Source: an uncultured Arenicella sp. (lineage in GTDB: Bacteria > Pseudomonadota > Gammaproteobacteria > Arenicellales > Arenicellaceae). Taken from it: 57,929 nucleotides of DNA. The stretch is from NCBI GenBank assembly GCA_937974565.1, contig CALJWL010000041.1:1-57929 (forward strand). Direction: 5' to 3'. Of the stretch, positions 33,880 to 44,237 are shown one piece after another (position 1 is the stretch's first letter; every line of letters begins with the position of its first letter). The notes below the pieces were generated by a model. It was not told the DNA's origin and searched no databases. It saw only the letters and a program-made list of their open reading frames with translations. Position numbers and translations under genes: made by a program.

Positions 33880-34264
33880 AGCAGTAGTTCAAGGTTCTCG
33901 TGATGAAAAAGTTACGCGAAGAAGACGTTAATATTGGCCGCTTTAAAGTTAAAGGCTTATGAAGAAACGTGGGCTGAAAGTGACGCAGAGGTTGGCTTAT
34001 AAAGTCACGGCCAAGCGTAAACACAGCGACTCTGTAAGCGACAATTTGTTAAATCAAAACGTCAAACCAGTCGGCCTAAATCAGATATGGCTTGGCGATG
34101 TAACGTATTTGAAAACCGATGAGGGCTGGTTGTACCTGGTTGCAGTGGTGTACCTATATTCACGTCGAATCGTGGGTTGGCGTATTGATAAACGAATGGC
34201 AACTGACTTGGTGAGCAAAGCCTTATATACCGTATTTGGCGAGGAGAGCATAAGCCAACCCTAG
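33880..34264 (+). pseudogene. IS3-family transposase (OrfB) fragment, frameshifted and truncated
   Basis: From 33959 the frame reads MKKRGLKVTQRLAYK, then LNQIWLGDVTYLKTDEGWLY and LYSRRIVGWRIDKRMATDLV, the middle of an IS3-family DDE transposase including the first catalytic Asp. Upstream, VMKKLREEDVNIGRFKVKGL continues the same protein in another frame; one missing A near 33959 separates them, and a further shift lies near 33897. Homology stops near 34240, before the second Asp and the Glu. OrfA, both IS ends and the C-terminal half are absent. This is a dead relic. Confidence 0.85.
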
Positions 34265-34639
34265 TAACAGTATTAACGGAGAAAAATACATTGTATCCAG
34301 TTTTGAAAATTTGCTGTTATAAATTTTTTTAAACACACCGACGTATTTAAAATCGCCCACACCCCGAACGACAAATACAGCGGACACAAGGTAACCAATA
34401 TAAGAGACAAAGTCTTGCAAATAAGGCAATGGCCAAACCAGTTGAAGAGGTAAAACTGCCAAACCAAGTAATAGACAGGCCACTATAAATATCAAATACC
34501 CACTGGGGATAAAATTTTCTTTATTCTCGATAGTAGGCCCAGCGGACGTTAAACCGTAACTTCCTCCGAATGCCCAATAAAAATGGAGAAAAGAAACAAA
34601 TGCCATTATTGCAGCGACAATGATGGATAATATAACCAT
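34223..34639 (-). CDS. DUF3995 family membrane protein
   Basis: 138 residues with four hydrophobic segments. FLHFYWAFGGSYGLTSAGP near 17-35 is the DUF3995 signature, and FSPLILLLGLAYALLAKYGI forms the C-terminus. Function unknown. The last codons and the stop overlap the IS3 remnant on the other strand: the antisense of its YTVF codons encodes KYGI and the stop, so the IS appears to have replaced the original end of the gene. The membrane core is intact, so the product may still fold. Confidence 0.75.
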   Translation of the reverse strand: MVILSIIVAAIMAFVSFLHFYWAFGGSYGLTSAGPTIENKENFIPSGYLIFIVACLLLGLAVLPLQLVWPLPYLQDFVSYIGYLVSAVFVVRGVGDFKYVGVFKKIYNSKFSKLDTMYFSPLILLLGLAYALLAKYGI

Positions 34640-34760
34640 GACAGATTTAACCGCTCATTAAGGTTTAAAGCGCGTGTGAAGTAGTACAGTTAAGGAGTGT
34701 ACTGTGGTTTCAATTAACACGGAGTTTCAAATTATCCTTCCTCAAAAAAACATGCTCTTT

Positions 34761-34792
34761 GTGGCCAGTGCTGAGGGTTTCCACTCAGCCAC
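34761..34792 (-). terminator. Possible terminator hairpin after the 2-oxoacid oxidoreductase operon
   Basis: On the minus strand GCTGAG pairs with CTCAGC inside outer GTGG/CCAC arms; a seven-T run follows only about ten bases later (34750-34744). Weak by usual rules. Confidence 0.3.
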
Positions 34793-34864
34793 GTAGTCAA
34801 CCGGGTTTGATTTTTAAATGTGTGAGAGCGCTCTTTCATTTACATTTTACTTTCGTATTCATGG

Positions 34865-35917
34865 CTATTTTAAACCAGCATTTATGTTTGAGAGCGCTGA
34901 GTCACCAGGGCAGAGAGCGCTTTCTGTTAGCTCATTAAGAGGGGTGTCTGGTAAATTCAGTATTTCGTGAAAATTGTCGGATTCCGGTTCTAGGTAGATC
35001 AACCCTGTCAGAAGTTTGTCTTGGCTTTTGTGATCATGCAATACTTTAAGAGCGTTGATTCGATCGGTGGGGTCGTAGTTGTCGCTTAGTTTGCTCAATC
35101 GTACTGAGTCGCCGTTGTGTAACGCTACTTGCTGAGTCGAACCTTTAATTTGGTCCAGCGTGATTTCTTGTTTCATTGGCACAAAATCGACGACTGAGCC
35201 CGCTTGCACGTGTTCACGTGTGTAGTCGTAACTTTTGGTTGAGCCGGGGTGGTTATTGAAGGTGACGCAAGGTGATACCACGTCTATTAAGGCGAAGCCT
35301 TTGTGCGACATGGCCGCTTTTAATAGCGGTATCAATTGGTCTTTATCGCCAGAAAAACTGCGTGCGACAAAGGTGGCACCCAGCTCAAGGGCCAAGGCGA
35401 CTAAGTCAATTGATTCAAACGGGTTTACTTTGCCTTTTTTAGACTTTGAGCCTTCGTCCGCGGTGGCGGAGTCTTGACCTTTGGTGAGACCGTAGCAACC
35501 ATTGTTCTCAACGATGTACGTCATGTTGAGGTTGCGGCGAATTACGTGAGCGAATTGCCCCATGCCAATTGAGGCGGTGTCCCCGTCACCAGAAACACCA
35601 ATATAAAGTAAGTCTCGATTGGCGACATTGGCACCCGTTGTGACTGAGGGCATGCGGCCATGTACCGAGTTAAAGCCGTGCGCTTTGTTCAAAAAATAAT
35701 TGGGTGACTTTGATGAGCAGCCAATGCCTGACATCTTTGCTACGCGGTGTGGTTCGATATTTAAGCCCCATACGGCTTGCATTATGGCGGCGCTGATCGA
35801 ATCGTGCCCGCAGCCTGCACACAGTGTTGACACACCGCCTTCATACGCCTTAGTGGTAAGACCCAGCGTGTTCTTTGGAGACTCTGGGTGTCGAAAATTG
35901 GGTTTGAAAAAACTCAT
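34865..35917 (-). CDS. 2-oxoacid:acceptor oxidoreductase, beta subunit (KorB-like)
   Basis: 350 residues. CAGCGHDSISAAI near 33-45 and IGCSSKSPNYF, then the thiamine diphosphate motif SGDGDTASIGMGQF near 108-121 with NNGCYGLTKGQDSAT near 138-152, define the beta subunit of 2-oxoglutarate/2-oxoacid:ferredoxin oxidoreductases. With the alpha subunit it converts a 2-oxoacid and CoA to acyl-CoA, CO2 and low-potential electrons, or the reverse. It follows the alpha gene by 23 bp. 2-oxoglutarate is the most likely substrate, by family; this is not proven. Confidence 0.92.
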   Translation of the reverse strand: MSFFKPNFRHPESPKNTLGLTTKAYEGGVSTLCAGCGHDSISAAIMQAVWGLNIEPHRVAKMSGIGCSSKSPNYFLNKAHGFNSVHGRMPSVTTGANVANRDLLYIGVSGDGDTASIGMGQFAHVIRRNLNMTYIVENNGCYGLTKGQDSATADEGSKSKKGKVNPFESIDLVALALELGATFVARSFSGDKDQLIPLLKAAMSHKGFALIDVVSPCVTFNNHPGSTKSYDYTREHVQAGSVVDFVPMKQEITLDQIKGSTQQVALHNGDSVRLSKLSDNYDPTDRINALKVLHDHKSQDKLLTGLIYLEPESDNFHEILNLPDTPLNELTESALCPGDSALSNINAGLK

Positions 35918-35940
35918 AATTATTCTCTGCTAAGACTCAA

Positions 35941-37791
35941 CTAGGCGCTTATGGCTTCAGCGCTTGCGTTCAACTTCTCTTTTATATTCCTGTAGATCAT
36001 ATCGGCGCTGATGGGGTCGCCGTTAAATTGCAGTATTGATAATAAGCTTTTTGGGGCGATTTCAAGTTCATTGACCAACAAAGTTTTCATTTGTGCGTCG
36101 CGATTTTGTTCTACTACGAATACTTGTTCGTGTTCTTCGATAAACGCTGAAACCTCATCGTTAAATGGGAAGGCCACAATGCGTATGTCATTAACTTGAT
36201 GGCCATCGGCACTCAGCATATCAAGCGCTTCATGAGTGGCTTCTAAGCTGGTGCCGTAATGAATGACACCGATTTTTTTATCTTGGCTTCGGTTGGTTAA
36301 AACCGGTTTTGGTAAGTGCTTAGGTGCGGTGGCCCATTTAACTAGCAAGCGCTCCATATTGCGCTCGTAGGCTTCGCCTTTTTCGGTATACACCGCGTAC
36401 TCATCGCGGGAAGTGCCACGGGTAAAGAAGGCGCCTTTTTCAGCATGAGTACCAGGAATGGTGCGGTTGGTGATGCCATCGCCGTCCACGTCTAGGTAGC
36501 GACCAAAGCGCCCTATGTTGTCTAAGTCTTCTGCGCAAAGTACCTTGCCACGATCGTAACGGCGAGTGTCGTCCCATTCTAGATCATCACAAATATGTTC
36601 ATTCATGCCTAGGTCTAAGTCAGTGAGCATGATCACCGGCGTCTGCAGGCGTTCGGCAATGTCAAAAGCGTCTGCGGTGAGTTCAAAACACTCTTTGGGT
36701 GTCGCAGGGAATAGACACACCTGTTTGGTATCACCGTGTGAAGCGTAAGCGGAAATCAGTAAATCCGATTGTTGGGTGCGTGTCGGCATGCCGGTTGATG
36801 GGCCTGCGCGTTGCACGTCAATTAACACAGCGGGCACTTCAGCGAAATAGGCCAGCCCTAGAAACTCTTGCATTAGTGAGACACCGGGGCCGCTGGTTGC
36901 GGTGAACGAGCGTGCGCCATTCCAGTTGGCGCCAACGACCATGCCGATGGCAGAAAGTTCGTCCTCAGCTTGGATAATAGCGAAGTTGTTTTTTCCGGTA
37001 TCTGGGTCTTTGCGTAATTTGGTTGCGTATTTTTCAAAACCTTCTGCAACGGAAGTGGATGGTGTAATGGGGTACCATGCGCAAACCGTTGCGCCACCAT
37101 AAACCGCGCCTAATCCGCAAGCGGCGTTGCCTTCCAGCATGATTTTACCGTCGTTTTTCTTGCGGCGCTCAAGTTGCAGTGGCAAAGGCTGATTAAATGT
37201 TTTTTGTGCTTCGTCAAACCCTAATTGCAGTGCGAATATATTGGGTTCGATTAGCTTAGGTTTGGCTTTGAATGTGTCGTTAACAATACTTTCCAGTGCT
37301 GAGAACTCGATGCCTATCAAGTAAGCCAGTGAGCCAACGTAGATGATGTTTTTAAACAGTTGGCGGCGACGCGGGTCATCAAAAGTTGCATTAACAATTT
37401 CGGTTAACGGAAGGCCGATATAGTGAATGTCGTCACGAATAAGTTGAAAGTCTAGCGGGTAGGTATTGTCGTAGAAAAAGTAACCGCCAGGGCAAACGCT
37501 GTTAACATCGTCAGCCATGCTTTGTGGGTTTACCGACACCATTAATTCAACTTGGCCACCCCGGCGGCCCAGATACCCTTGTTCGGATACCCGCACTTCG
37601 TACCAAGTTGGTGCGCCTTGAATGTTCGATGGGAAAATGTTGCGAGGGCTCACCGGGATTCCCATGCGAAAAATCGCCTTGGCAAACATACTGTTAGCAC
37701 TGGCTGAACCAGAACCGTTGACGTTGGCAAACTTAACGACGAAATCGTTAACTTTTTTGTCTAAGGTTGGGGCTGTGTTTATCGGACTCAT
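35941..37791 (-). CDS. 2-oxoacid:acceptor oxidoreductase, fused gamma-alpha subunit (KorA-like)
   Basis: 616 residues. Residues 15-200 are the gamma domain (FANVNGSGSASANSMFAKAI, then GRRGGQVELMVSVNPQ); from 222 on comes the alpha domain with GNAACGLGAVYGGATVCAWY followed by PITPSTS, and DELSAIGMVVGANWNGARSF followed by TATSGPG near 277-300. The gamma-alpha fusion of this length is the standard form of KorA. Its start codon overlaps the stop of the upstream flavoprotein gene by four bases (37788-37791), so the two are translationally coupled. Confidence 0.93.
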   Translation of the reverse strand: MSPINTAPTLDKKVNDFVVKFANVNGSGSASANSMFAKAIFRMGIPVSPRNIFPSNIQGAPTWYEVRVSEQGYLGRRGGQVELMVSVNPQSMADDVNSVCPGGYFFYDNTYPLDFQLIRDDIHYIGLPLTEIVNATFDDPRRRQLFKNIIYVGSLAYLIGIEFSALESIVNDTFKAKPKLIEPNIFALQLGFDEAQKTFNQPLPLQLERRKKNDGKIMLEGNAACGLGAVYGGATVCAWYPITPSTSVAEGFEKYATKLRKDPDTGKNNFAIIQAEDELSAIGMVVGANWNGARSFTATSGPGVSLMQEFLGLAYFAEVPAVLIDVQRAGPSTGMPTRTQQSDLLISAYASHGDTKQVCLFPATPKECFELTADAFDIAERLQTPVIMLTDLDLGMNEHICDDLEWDDTRRYDRGKVLCAEDLDNIGRFGRYLDVDGDGITNRTIPGTHAEKGAFFTRGTSRDEYAVYTEKGEAYERNMERLLVKWATAPKHLPKPVLTNRSQDKKIGVIHYGTSLEATHEALDMLSADGHQVNDIRIVAFPFNDEVSAFIEEHEQVFVVEQNRDAQMKTLLVNELEIAPKSLLSILQFNGDPISADMIYRNIKEKLNASAEAISA

Positions 37792-39629
37792 GCGGCTACT
37801 CCGGCATTTTTCTTATCGCGGGGAGTGGTTTGCTCTACTAAAAGTGGTGCGGGTGAGTCACCGGCTTTGGTGACGGTGTACAGAAATTTTTGCATATCCC
37901 AAGCTGAAGTAGGGCAGCGTTCGGCGCATAAGCCGCAGTGCAAACAGACGTCTTCGTCTTTGATCATCGCTCGGCCAGTGGCTAAGTCTTCTGAGACGTA
38001 TAAATCGGTCTCGAGATTTAAGCTGGGTGCGGTTAACCGATCGCGCAGAGGAGAGCCGTCGTTATTGGTAAAGGTGATGCAGTTGGTTGGGCAAATATCA
38101 GTGCAGGCATCGCACTCAATGCATTTTTCTTCAACAAACACCGTTTGCACATCGCAGTTTAGGCAACGTTCGGCTTCGGTGAATGCAACCTCAGGTGAAA
38201 ACCCCAATTCTGACTCAATCTTACGGCTGGCTAAGGCCTTTTCCACTGGCAGATGCGCTGACGCTTGGCGATCGTCATCAATGACCGCACTGTCGTAAGC
38301 CCATTGATGAATGCCCATCTTGGTGCTGACTAAGTTGGTTCCGGGCTGAGGGCGATTTTCGGTCACAGACTCACCGTTGAGAAATAAGTCGATTGAGATC
38401 GCAGCTTGATGGCCATGAGCCACGGCCGTGATGATGTTTTCAGGGCCAAAGGCGGCATCACCACCGAAGAATACTTTTTGATTGGTTGACTGAAAACTGA
38501 CTTTATCAACTATCGGCAGTTCCCAATCACCAAACTCAATGCCAATATCTCGTTCAATCCATGGGAATGCGTTGTCTTGACCGATGGCCATAATTGCATC
38601 GGTGCATTCCACCGTCACGACCTCACCGGTTTCGCGAATGGTGCGCTTGCCATGCTCGTCATAGCTCGATTCAACCACGCTAAACGTCATGCCAACCAAT
38701 TTGCCATCGTCCACCAAAAATTCTTTCGGGCTGTGGTTGGCAAGAATCGGGATGCCTTCAGCCAAGGTGTCGTCTTTTTCCCATGGCGAGGCTTTCATGG
38801 CTTCGTAAGTCGAGCGCACAGTAACGGTTACATCTTCTCCGCCAATGCGTTTTGCCGTACGGCAGCAATCCATCGCGGTGTTGCCGCCGCCAACAATCAC
38901 CACCTTAGGGCCTATCGCCTCGGTGTGTTCGAACGCCACGCTCTCAAGCCAATTAATCCCGATGTGGACATTGGCATCCGCTTCTGAGCGCCCGACTATA
39001 TTAAGGTCTTTTCCCTTGGGGGCTCCGGTGCCGACAAACACCGCGTCATAGCCTTTATCTAATATGCTTTTTAGACTTTCAACGCGAGTATCGAATATCT
39101 GTGATACGCCCATGTCTAAAACGTAGCCAACTTCTTGGTCTAATACGTCTTCTGGCAAGCGGAAAGAAGGGATTTGACTGCGCATGAAACCACCGCCTTT
39201 GGCGTTTTCATCGTACAAGTCAATCTCGTAGCCCAATGGCATCAGATCTCGTGCCACTGTTAATGACGCAGGTCCGGCACCGATGAGCGCGATTTTTTTG
39301 CCATTTTTTTGAGGCGGAATCAAGGGCATACGCGTGGCGACATTGGCATCGTCCTTCTGATCTGCCGCAACTCGCTTTAGACGGCAAATGGCCACAGGCT
39401 CTTCGTCCACACGCCCTCGTCGGCAAGCGGGTTCGCACGGGCGATCGCAAGTTCGGCCTAGTACGCCAGGAAACACATTTGATTCCCAGTTAACCATATA
39501 GGCATCGCTGTAGCGACGTTTTCCAATAAGGCGAATGTATTCAGGAACGGGTGTATGCGCAGGACACGCATATTGGCAATCCACTACTTTGTGAAAGTAC
39601 TCAGGATTGCTGATGTCGGTAGCTTTCAT
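37788..39629 (-). CDS. GltD-like FAD/NAD(P) oxidoreductase fused to 2[4Fe-4S] ferredoxin domain
   Basis: 613 residues. N-terminal cysteine clusters CQYACPAHTP (18-27) and GRTCDRPCEPACRRG near 58-72 are as in the small subunit of glutamate synthase. FAD binding is IALIGAGPASL near 113, NAD(P) binding is VVIVGGGNTAMDCCRTAKR near 245-263. The C-terminal part has two [4Fe-4S] motifs, CIECDACTDICPTNC near 504-518 and CLHCGLCAERCP near 556-567. It can pass electrons between NAD(P)H and ferredoxin-type clusters. As first gene of the operon with the alpha and beta subunits it is their likely electron partner. Confidence 0.92.
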   Translation of the reverse strand: MKATDISNPEYFHKVVDCQYACPAHTPVPEYIRLIGKRRYSDAYMVNWESNVFPGVLGRTCDRPCEPACRRGRVDEEPVAICRLKRVAADQKDDANVATRMPLIPPQKNGKKIALIGAGPASLTVARDLMPLGYEIDLYDENAKGGGFMRSQIPSFRLPEDVLDQEVGYVLDMGVSQIFDTRVESLKSILDKGYDAVFVGTGAPKGKDLNIVGRSEADANVHIGINWLESVAFEHTEAIGPKVVIVGGGNTAMDCCRTAKRIGGEDVTVTVRSTYEAMKASPWEKDDTLAEGIPILANHSPKEFLVDDGKLVGMTFSVVESSYDEHGKRTIRETGEVVTVECTDAIMAIGQDNAFPWIERDIGIEFGDWELPIVDKVSFQSTNQKVFFGGDAAFGPENIITAVAHGHQAAISIDLFLNGESVTENRPQPGTNLVSTKMGIHQWAYDSAVIDDDRQASAHLPVEKALASRKIESELGFSPEVAFTEAERCLNCDVQTVFVEEKCIECDACTDICPTNCITFTNNDGSPLRDRLTAPSLNLETDLYVSEDLATGRAMIKDEDVCLHCGLCAERCPTSAWDMQKFLYTVTKAGDSPAPLLVEQTTPRDKKNAGVAA

Positions 39630-39864
39630 TTAGCTAAACTTCAGTGAGTTGTATGTTTTTATTTGCAGCCAAATAGAGTAATTTTCTATCGACCATTTTC
39701 AACCTAATGCTTTAAATCGTGATGTTATCATGCGCTATTTGAACCGTATACTAGAATTTTGCATTTGTGTTACAGCAACGCTTTGAAGGGCAAGCTCGTT
39801 GAAGTTACCGAGCAAAATGTGTCTCGCAATAGACATTGACTCACCGCTTATAGACAAACAACCA

Positions 39865-40440
39865 TTACCACCAATATTTGCCCCATAACTGTGGGTTAGC
39901 CCAGTTTTCAGCGTTGAGCCAATCTGGGGTCTTTTTGTAGTCTTCAATGTTGTATTTGAACAGCGTCAGTTTTGGTTCTGAGGCGTCGTAAGAAGCAACT
40001 TTACTCAATGCAAAACTGAATAAATCGGTGAGCTGCCAAGCCGACTCTTTATGTTGGTGGGACAATGGCAGCGCAACGCAATACTGAGAAGTTAATACAT
40101 CGCGCATACGCGCCAGTACTTGATTACCCAGTTGTTTGTTGGCCAGTTGTTTTTTGGCCGTTGTGTGACGGTCTGTTTGTTGATTGTTTGAGGTTGCTCC
40201 CATTGGCTCAAACAAATTCAGCATCAGGCCAACGTCAAACCGTTGATTAAGAGCCCAAATGTCTTGAATGTCTTCGGCTCTTATATGAGTGATTTCGCAA
40301 GCTTGGTTTAATAGTGCTTTTTGCTGACAATAGTTGTCTAAAAAGGCGGGGTCGATATTACCTAACAGCAAAATACGTCTGGGCTGCGCTGAGTTGATCA
40401 GCGTTTCAATATCGAATAATAGTTCAGTCGGTGGCGTCAT
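39865..40440 (-). CDS. DUF6231-like protein
   Basis: 191 residues, no signal or membrane segment. PRRILLLGNIDPAFLDNYCQ near 20-39 and FDVGLMLNLFEPM near 68-80 look like a Rossmann-like or methyltransferase-derived fold. The C-terminal KYNIEDYKKTPDWLNAENWA then NPQLWGKYWW is the characteristic tail of a gammaproteobacterial family that I recall as DUF6231. Function unknown. It is divergent from parC, 131 bp away. Confidence 0.65.
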   Translation of the reverse strand: MTPPTELLFDIETLINSAQPRRILLLGNIDPAFLDNYCQQKALLNQACEITHIRAEDIQDIWALNQRFDVGLMLNLFEPMGATSNNQQTDRHTTAKKQLANKQLGNQVLARMRDVLTSQYCVALPLSHQHKESAWQLTDLFSFALSKVASYDASEPKLTLFKYNIEDYKKTPDWLNAENWANPQLWGKYWW

Positions 40441-40571
40441 CGGGATATTGTAACTCGAGCAGGCTAGTCAGAGGCGATTAAAGAGACTTAAACCTATAAA
40501 ATTTCGTTGTCTATCGGCGTGGCTTTGAGTAGTCTTTGCTCATCAAAATAAACATCTGCATTATTGATTGA

Positions 40572-42839
40572 ATGAATTCACACGTAGAGCAACAATCGTT
40601 GGCCCAATTTGCTGAGCAAGCGTATTTAAACTACTCAATGTACGTCATTTTGGACCGCGCATTGCCGTTTGTGGGCGATGGGTTAAAGCCTGTGCAACGC
40701 CGCATTGTTTATGCGATGTCTGAGTTGGGCTTACATAACGCGGCCAAGTATAAAAAATCCGCCAGAACAGTGGGTGATGTGTTGGGCAAATTTCACCCGC
40801 ACGGCGACAGCGCTTGCTATGAAGCCATGGTGTTAATGGCACAGCCTTTCAGTTATCGTTACCCCTTGGTTGATGGCCAAGGCAACTGGGGTTCGACCGA
40901 TGACCCTAAGTCATTTGCGGCAATGCGTTATACCGAATCGCGTTTAGCACCGTATGCTCAGAGTTTATTGTCCGAATTAGGGCAAGGCACCAGTGATTGG
41001 CAACCGAATTTTGATGGCACAATTAATGAACCTAAAAGTCTGCCAGCACGATTGCCGAATATATTGCTTAATGGCGGGTCGGGGATTGCGGTTGGCATGG
41101 CAACGGATATTCCCGCGCACAACATTCGAGAAGTGGTGTCGGCTTGCGTACATTTGCTTGAGAACCCCAAAGCGACTGTTGAAGATTTGTGTGAATTCGT
41201 GCAGGCGCCGGATTTTGCCACCGAAGCTGAAATTGTTACCCCACGTGCGCAAATTTTGGATATGTATAACACCGGCAATGGTTCGGTGAAGCAGCGCGCA
41301 ATTTACTCAAAAGAAGAAGGTAATGTGGTGATCCATGCATTGCCTTATCAAGCATCGGGCTCAAAAGTATTGGAGCAAATCGCGGCACAAATGCAGGCTA
41401 AAAAATTGCCAATGGTCAGCGATTTACGTGATGAGTCAGATCAAGAAAACCCAATTCGCTTGGTGGTAGTGCCGCGCTCAAATCGGGTGGACATTGAATC
41501 GATGATGAGTCATTTATTTGCCACGACTGACCTTGAGAAAAGTTACAGAATTAACATGAACATGATTGGCTTAGATGGCCGACCTCATGTATATAACCTG
41601 CGTGAAACTCTAAAAGAGTGGCTGACCTTCAGAGTTGAAACCGTTCGTCGTCGCTTGCAATACAAATACGATAAAGTTACCGATCGCTTACATATTTTAG
41701 AGGGTTATCTAGCGGCCTTTTTGAATATTGACGAAGTGATTGACATTATTCGCAATAACGACAAACCAAAGCCAGTGTTAATGCAACGTTTTGATTTGTC
41801 TGACCGGCAAGCAGAAGCCATCCTTGAGTTGAAGTTGCGACACTTGGCTAAGCTCGAAGAAATGAAAATTCGTGGTGAGCAAGATGAGTTGGAAAAAGAG
41901 CGCGAACGGCTGGAGTTATTGCTAAGTTCTGATGCGCGTTTAAAAACGCAAGTTAAAAAAGAACTAAAGGCCGACGCAGACGAGTTTGGTGATGCTCGCC
42001 GTTCACCGTTGGTTGAACGCGATGTGGCCAAAGCAATCGACGCCAGTGACTTAGTGCCAAGTGAAGCGATCACAGCGGTCATGTCACAACAAGGTTGGAT
42101 ACGTGCTGCCAAAGGGCATGAAATAAACCCGCGTGAGTTAAATTACAAATCCGGCGATGGGTATGCTTCATCCGCACGCGGCAAGTCGAATCAGCCATTG
42201 ATTCCAATGGACTCAACCGGTAGAACTTACGCGCTGCCGGCGCATAAATTGCCATCAGCAAGAGGGCAGGGTGAGCCGCTTACCAGCAATATTACGCCAC
42301 CACCTGGTGCGAGTTTTAAAGCGGTAATGATGGGTAAAAACAGCGATAGATATGTGTTGGCCAGTGATGCTGGCTACGGTTTTATCTGCAGTATTGAGAA
42401 CATGATCACCAAAAACAAGAAAGGCAAAGCCACATTGAGTGTTCCAAATGGAGCTGAAGCCTTGTTGCCACTGCCTCTTAATGATCTTGAGACTGACTTT
42501 ATCGCGGTGGTGACAACGGCGGGTTACCTGACCATTTATCCGGTAGCCGAATTACCCGAGTTAGCCAAAGGTAAGGGTGTTAAACTTATTAATATACCGT
42601 CCAAACTATTAAAAGAGCGTTCTGAATACGTGCTGGGCGCAACCACCTTTAAGAAGGGGCAACACGTTTTGGTGCATGCAGGTAAACGTTATCTGCGTTT
42701 GAAAGGCCAAGACTTAGATCAGTATATGGGCGAGCGCGGTAAGCGTGGCCGTAAATTGCCTAAAGGCTTTCAAGCGGTTAAAGCCATTACGACTGAAAAA
42801 GCCTCGGCAACACAAGAAGACATTCTAATTGACCAATAA
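40572..42839 (+). CDS. parC: DNA topoisomerase IV subunit A
   Basis: 755 residues, E. coli ParC length. [20 protein letters not shown] near 16-35, the DNA-cleaving tyrosine in [10 protein letters not shown] near 120, and the quinolone region [12 protein letters not shown] with Ser80 and Glu84 in the wild-type state are visible; beta-propeller repeats follow in the C-terminal 250 residues. With ParE (not in the window) it decatenates daughter chromosomes. No parE is adjacent. It is the first gene of a tight run with transaldolase (6 bp gap) and a VanZ-like gene. Confidence 0.97.
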   Translation: MNSHVEQQSLAQFAEQAYLNYSMYVILDRALPFVGDGLKPVQRRIVYAMSELGLHNAAKYKKSARTVGDVLGKFHPHGDSACYEAMVLMAQPFSYRYPLVDGQGNWGSTDDPKSFAAMRYTESRLAPYAQSLLSELGQGTSDWQPNFDGTINEPKSLPARLPNILLNGGSGIAVGMATDIPAHNIREVVSACVHLLENPKATVEDLCEFVQAPDFATEAEIVTPRAQILDMYNTGNGSVKQRAIYSKEEGNVVIHALPYQASGSKVLEQIAAQMQAKKLPMVSDLRDESDQENPIRLVVVPRSNRVDIESMMSHLFATTDLEKSYRINMNMIGLDGRPHVYNLRETLKEWLTFRVETVRRRLQYKYDKVTDRLHILEGYLAAFLNIDEVIDIIRNNDKPKPVLMQRFDLSDRQAEAILELKLRHLAKLEEMKIRGEQDELEKERERLELLLSSDARLKTQVKKELKADADEFGDARRSPLVERDVAKAIDASDLVPSEAITAVMSQQGWIRAAKGHEINPRELNYKSGDGYASSARGKSNQPLIPMDSTGRTYALPAHKLPSARGQGEPLTSNITPPPGASFKAVMMGKNSDRYVLASDAGYGFICSIENMITKNKKGKATLSVPNGAEALLPLPLNDLETDFIAVVTTAGYLTIYPVAELPELAKGKGVKLINIPSKLLKERSEYVLGATTFKKGQHVLVHAGKRYLRLKGQDLDQYMGERGKRGRKLPKGFQAVKAITTEKASATQEDILIDQ

Positions 42840-42845
42840 TATTCT

Positions 42846-43778
42846 ATGAACAAACTACAACAACTGAGCGAGATGACCGTCGTGGTCGCTGATACCGGTG
42901 AACTACCCGCCATCGCTGAATACAAACCACAAGACGCGACCACCAATCCGAGCTTACTATTGAAAGTGGCGCAAGACACACAGTACGCTGAGATCATTGA
43001 CCGCGCCGTAGCCAGTGCTAATGGCGATTTAACCGATGCAGTAGATAATTTTGGTGTTGATATTGGCTGTGAAATTCTGAAGATAATTCCCGGTCGCGTT
43101 TCAACCGAAGTTGATGCACGCTTGTCGTTTGACACCCAAGCCACCATCGAAAAAGCTCGTAAACTCATCGCTTTATACAAAGACAGGGGTGTTGAGAAAG
43201 ATCGAATTTTAATAAAAATCGCTTCAACTTGGGAAGGTATTAAAGCAGCAGAGCAGTTAGAAAGAGAAGGCATTAACTGCAATCTGACCCTGTTGTTTAG
43301 TTTTGCACAAGCGGTGGCGTGTGCTGAGGCTGGTGTGTTCTTGATTTCCCCATTTGTGGGGCGTATTTTGGATTGGTATAAAGCCAATGGTGGTCAAGCG
43401 AGTTACGAACCTTTGGAAGACCCAGGGGTGGTGTCGGTCACTAAAATATACAACTACTACAAGCAATACGGTTATAACACCATTGTGATGGGAGCCAGTT
43501 TCCGCAACGCCGGTGAAATTGAAGCTTTGGCCGGCTGTGATTATTTGACTATTGGCCCTAATTATTTGGAAGAGCTGCGTAACGATCATGGTAATTTAGT
43601 GCGACGGCTTTCGGTTGATGAGACTGGCGAAGCGCAAGAAAAACTCAGTTTGGATGAAAAAGCGTTTCGCTGGATGCAAAACGAAGACGCCATGGCCACC
43701 GAAAAGTTAGCGCAAGGGATTCGTGCTTTTGCGGTTGATCAAGCCAAGTTGGAAGACTTAATTGCGCCAAAATTGTAG
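42846..43778 (+). CDS. tal: Transaldolase
   Basis: 310 residues. [14 protein letters not shown] near 31-44, the Schiff-base lysine in [12 protein letters not shown] (Lys124) and [20 protein letters not shown] then VGRILDW are the TalB-type marks. It moves a dihydroxyacetone unit between sugar phosphates in the non-oxidative pentose phosphate pathway. It lies 6 bp after parC, so it is probably co-transcribed with it, away from the zwf operon. Confidence 0.96.
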   Translation: MNKLQQLSEMTVVVADTGELPAIAEYKPQDATTNPSLLLKVAQDTQYAEIIDRAVASANGDLTDAVDNFGVDIGCEILKIIPGRVSTEVDARLSFDTQATIEKARKLIALYKDRGVEKDRILIKIASTWEGIKAAEQLEREGINCNLTLLFSFAQAVACAEAGVFLISPFVGRILDWYKANGGQASYEPLEDPGVVSVTKIYNYYKQYGYNTIVMGASFRNAGEIEALAGCDYLTIGPNYLEELRNDHGNLVRRLSVDETGEAQEKLSLDEKAFRWMQNEDAMATEKLAQGIRAFAVDQAKLEDLIAPKL

Positions 43779-43789
43779 TCGTTGGCCGC

Positions 43790-44173
43790 GTGAACTTGTC
43801 TTCGTTCCAAGGGGCGGTCACTGCTTTTTTTACGCGCTTTTGGTTACCAGTAACACTGTTGATACTGGTAACCATCACTCTGTTATCTCTGTTGCCTTTA
43901 CCGCAGTTGCCCACGGTGCCTGGGTCGGATAAAACCCATCACTTGGTGGCTTATTCGGCGTTGATGTTCCCCGCCTTTTTTATCAAATACGAAAAACGGC
44001 GGTGGCTGCTTTTAGGCTTTCTTATTTGGAGTGGGCTGATTGAACTCATTCAGCCCTTGGCGAACCGCCATGGAGAATTGATTGATTTGCTCGCAAATGG
44101 GGCAGGACTGGCTATCGGGGCTCTGCTGGGCAACATTATTAGCGGGTTTTTATGTTCGAAAACCGCTCGTTAA
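43790..44173 (+). CDS. VanZ-like membrane protein
   Basis: 127 residues starting at a GTG 11 bp after tal. Four hydrophobic segments; GSDKTHHLVAYSALMFPAFF near 45-64, then LIELIQPLANRHGELIDLLANGAGLAIG near 81-110, show the VanZ-family pattern (H...YA.L and E..Q......D...N..G). Role unknown outside the teicoplanin-resistance member. Probably the last gene of the parC-tal unit. Confidence 0.8.
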   Translation: MNLSSFQGAVTAFFTRFWLPVTLLILVTITLLSLLPLPQLPTVPGSDKTHHLVAYSALMFPAFFIKYEKRRWLLLGFLIWSGLIELIQPLANRHGELIDLLANGAGLAIGALLGNIISGFLCSKTAR

Positions 44174-44237
44174 AATCGTTCCTGCAATGCGTGTTTTTGA
44201 GGCATTAAGTTTGTTTTGAGTGTGCGGATTTGAAACG

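Noticed and set aside
41705-42112. 135-codon minus-strand frame inside parC
   Set aside because: It is a shadow of the parC frame, rich in Ser and Arg as expected from antisense.
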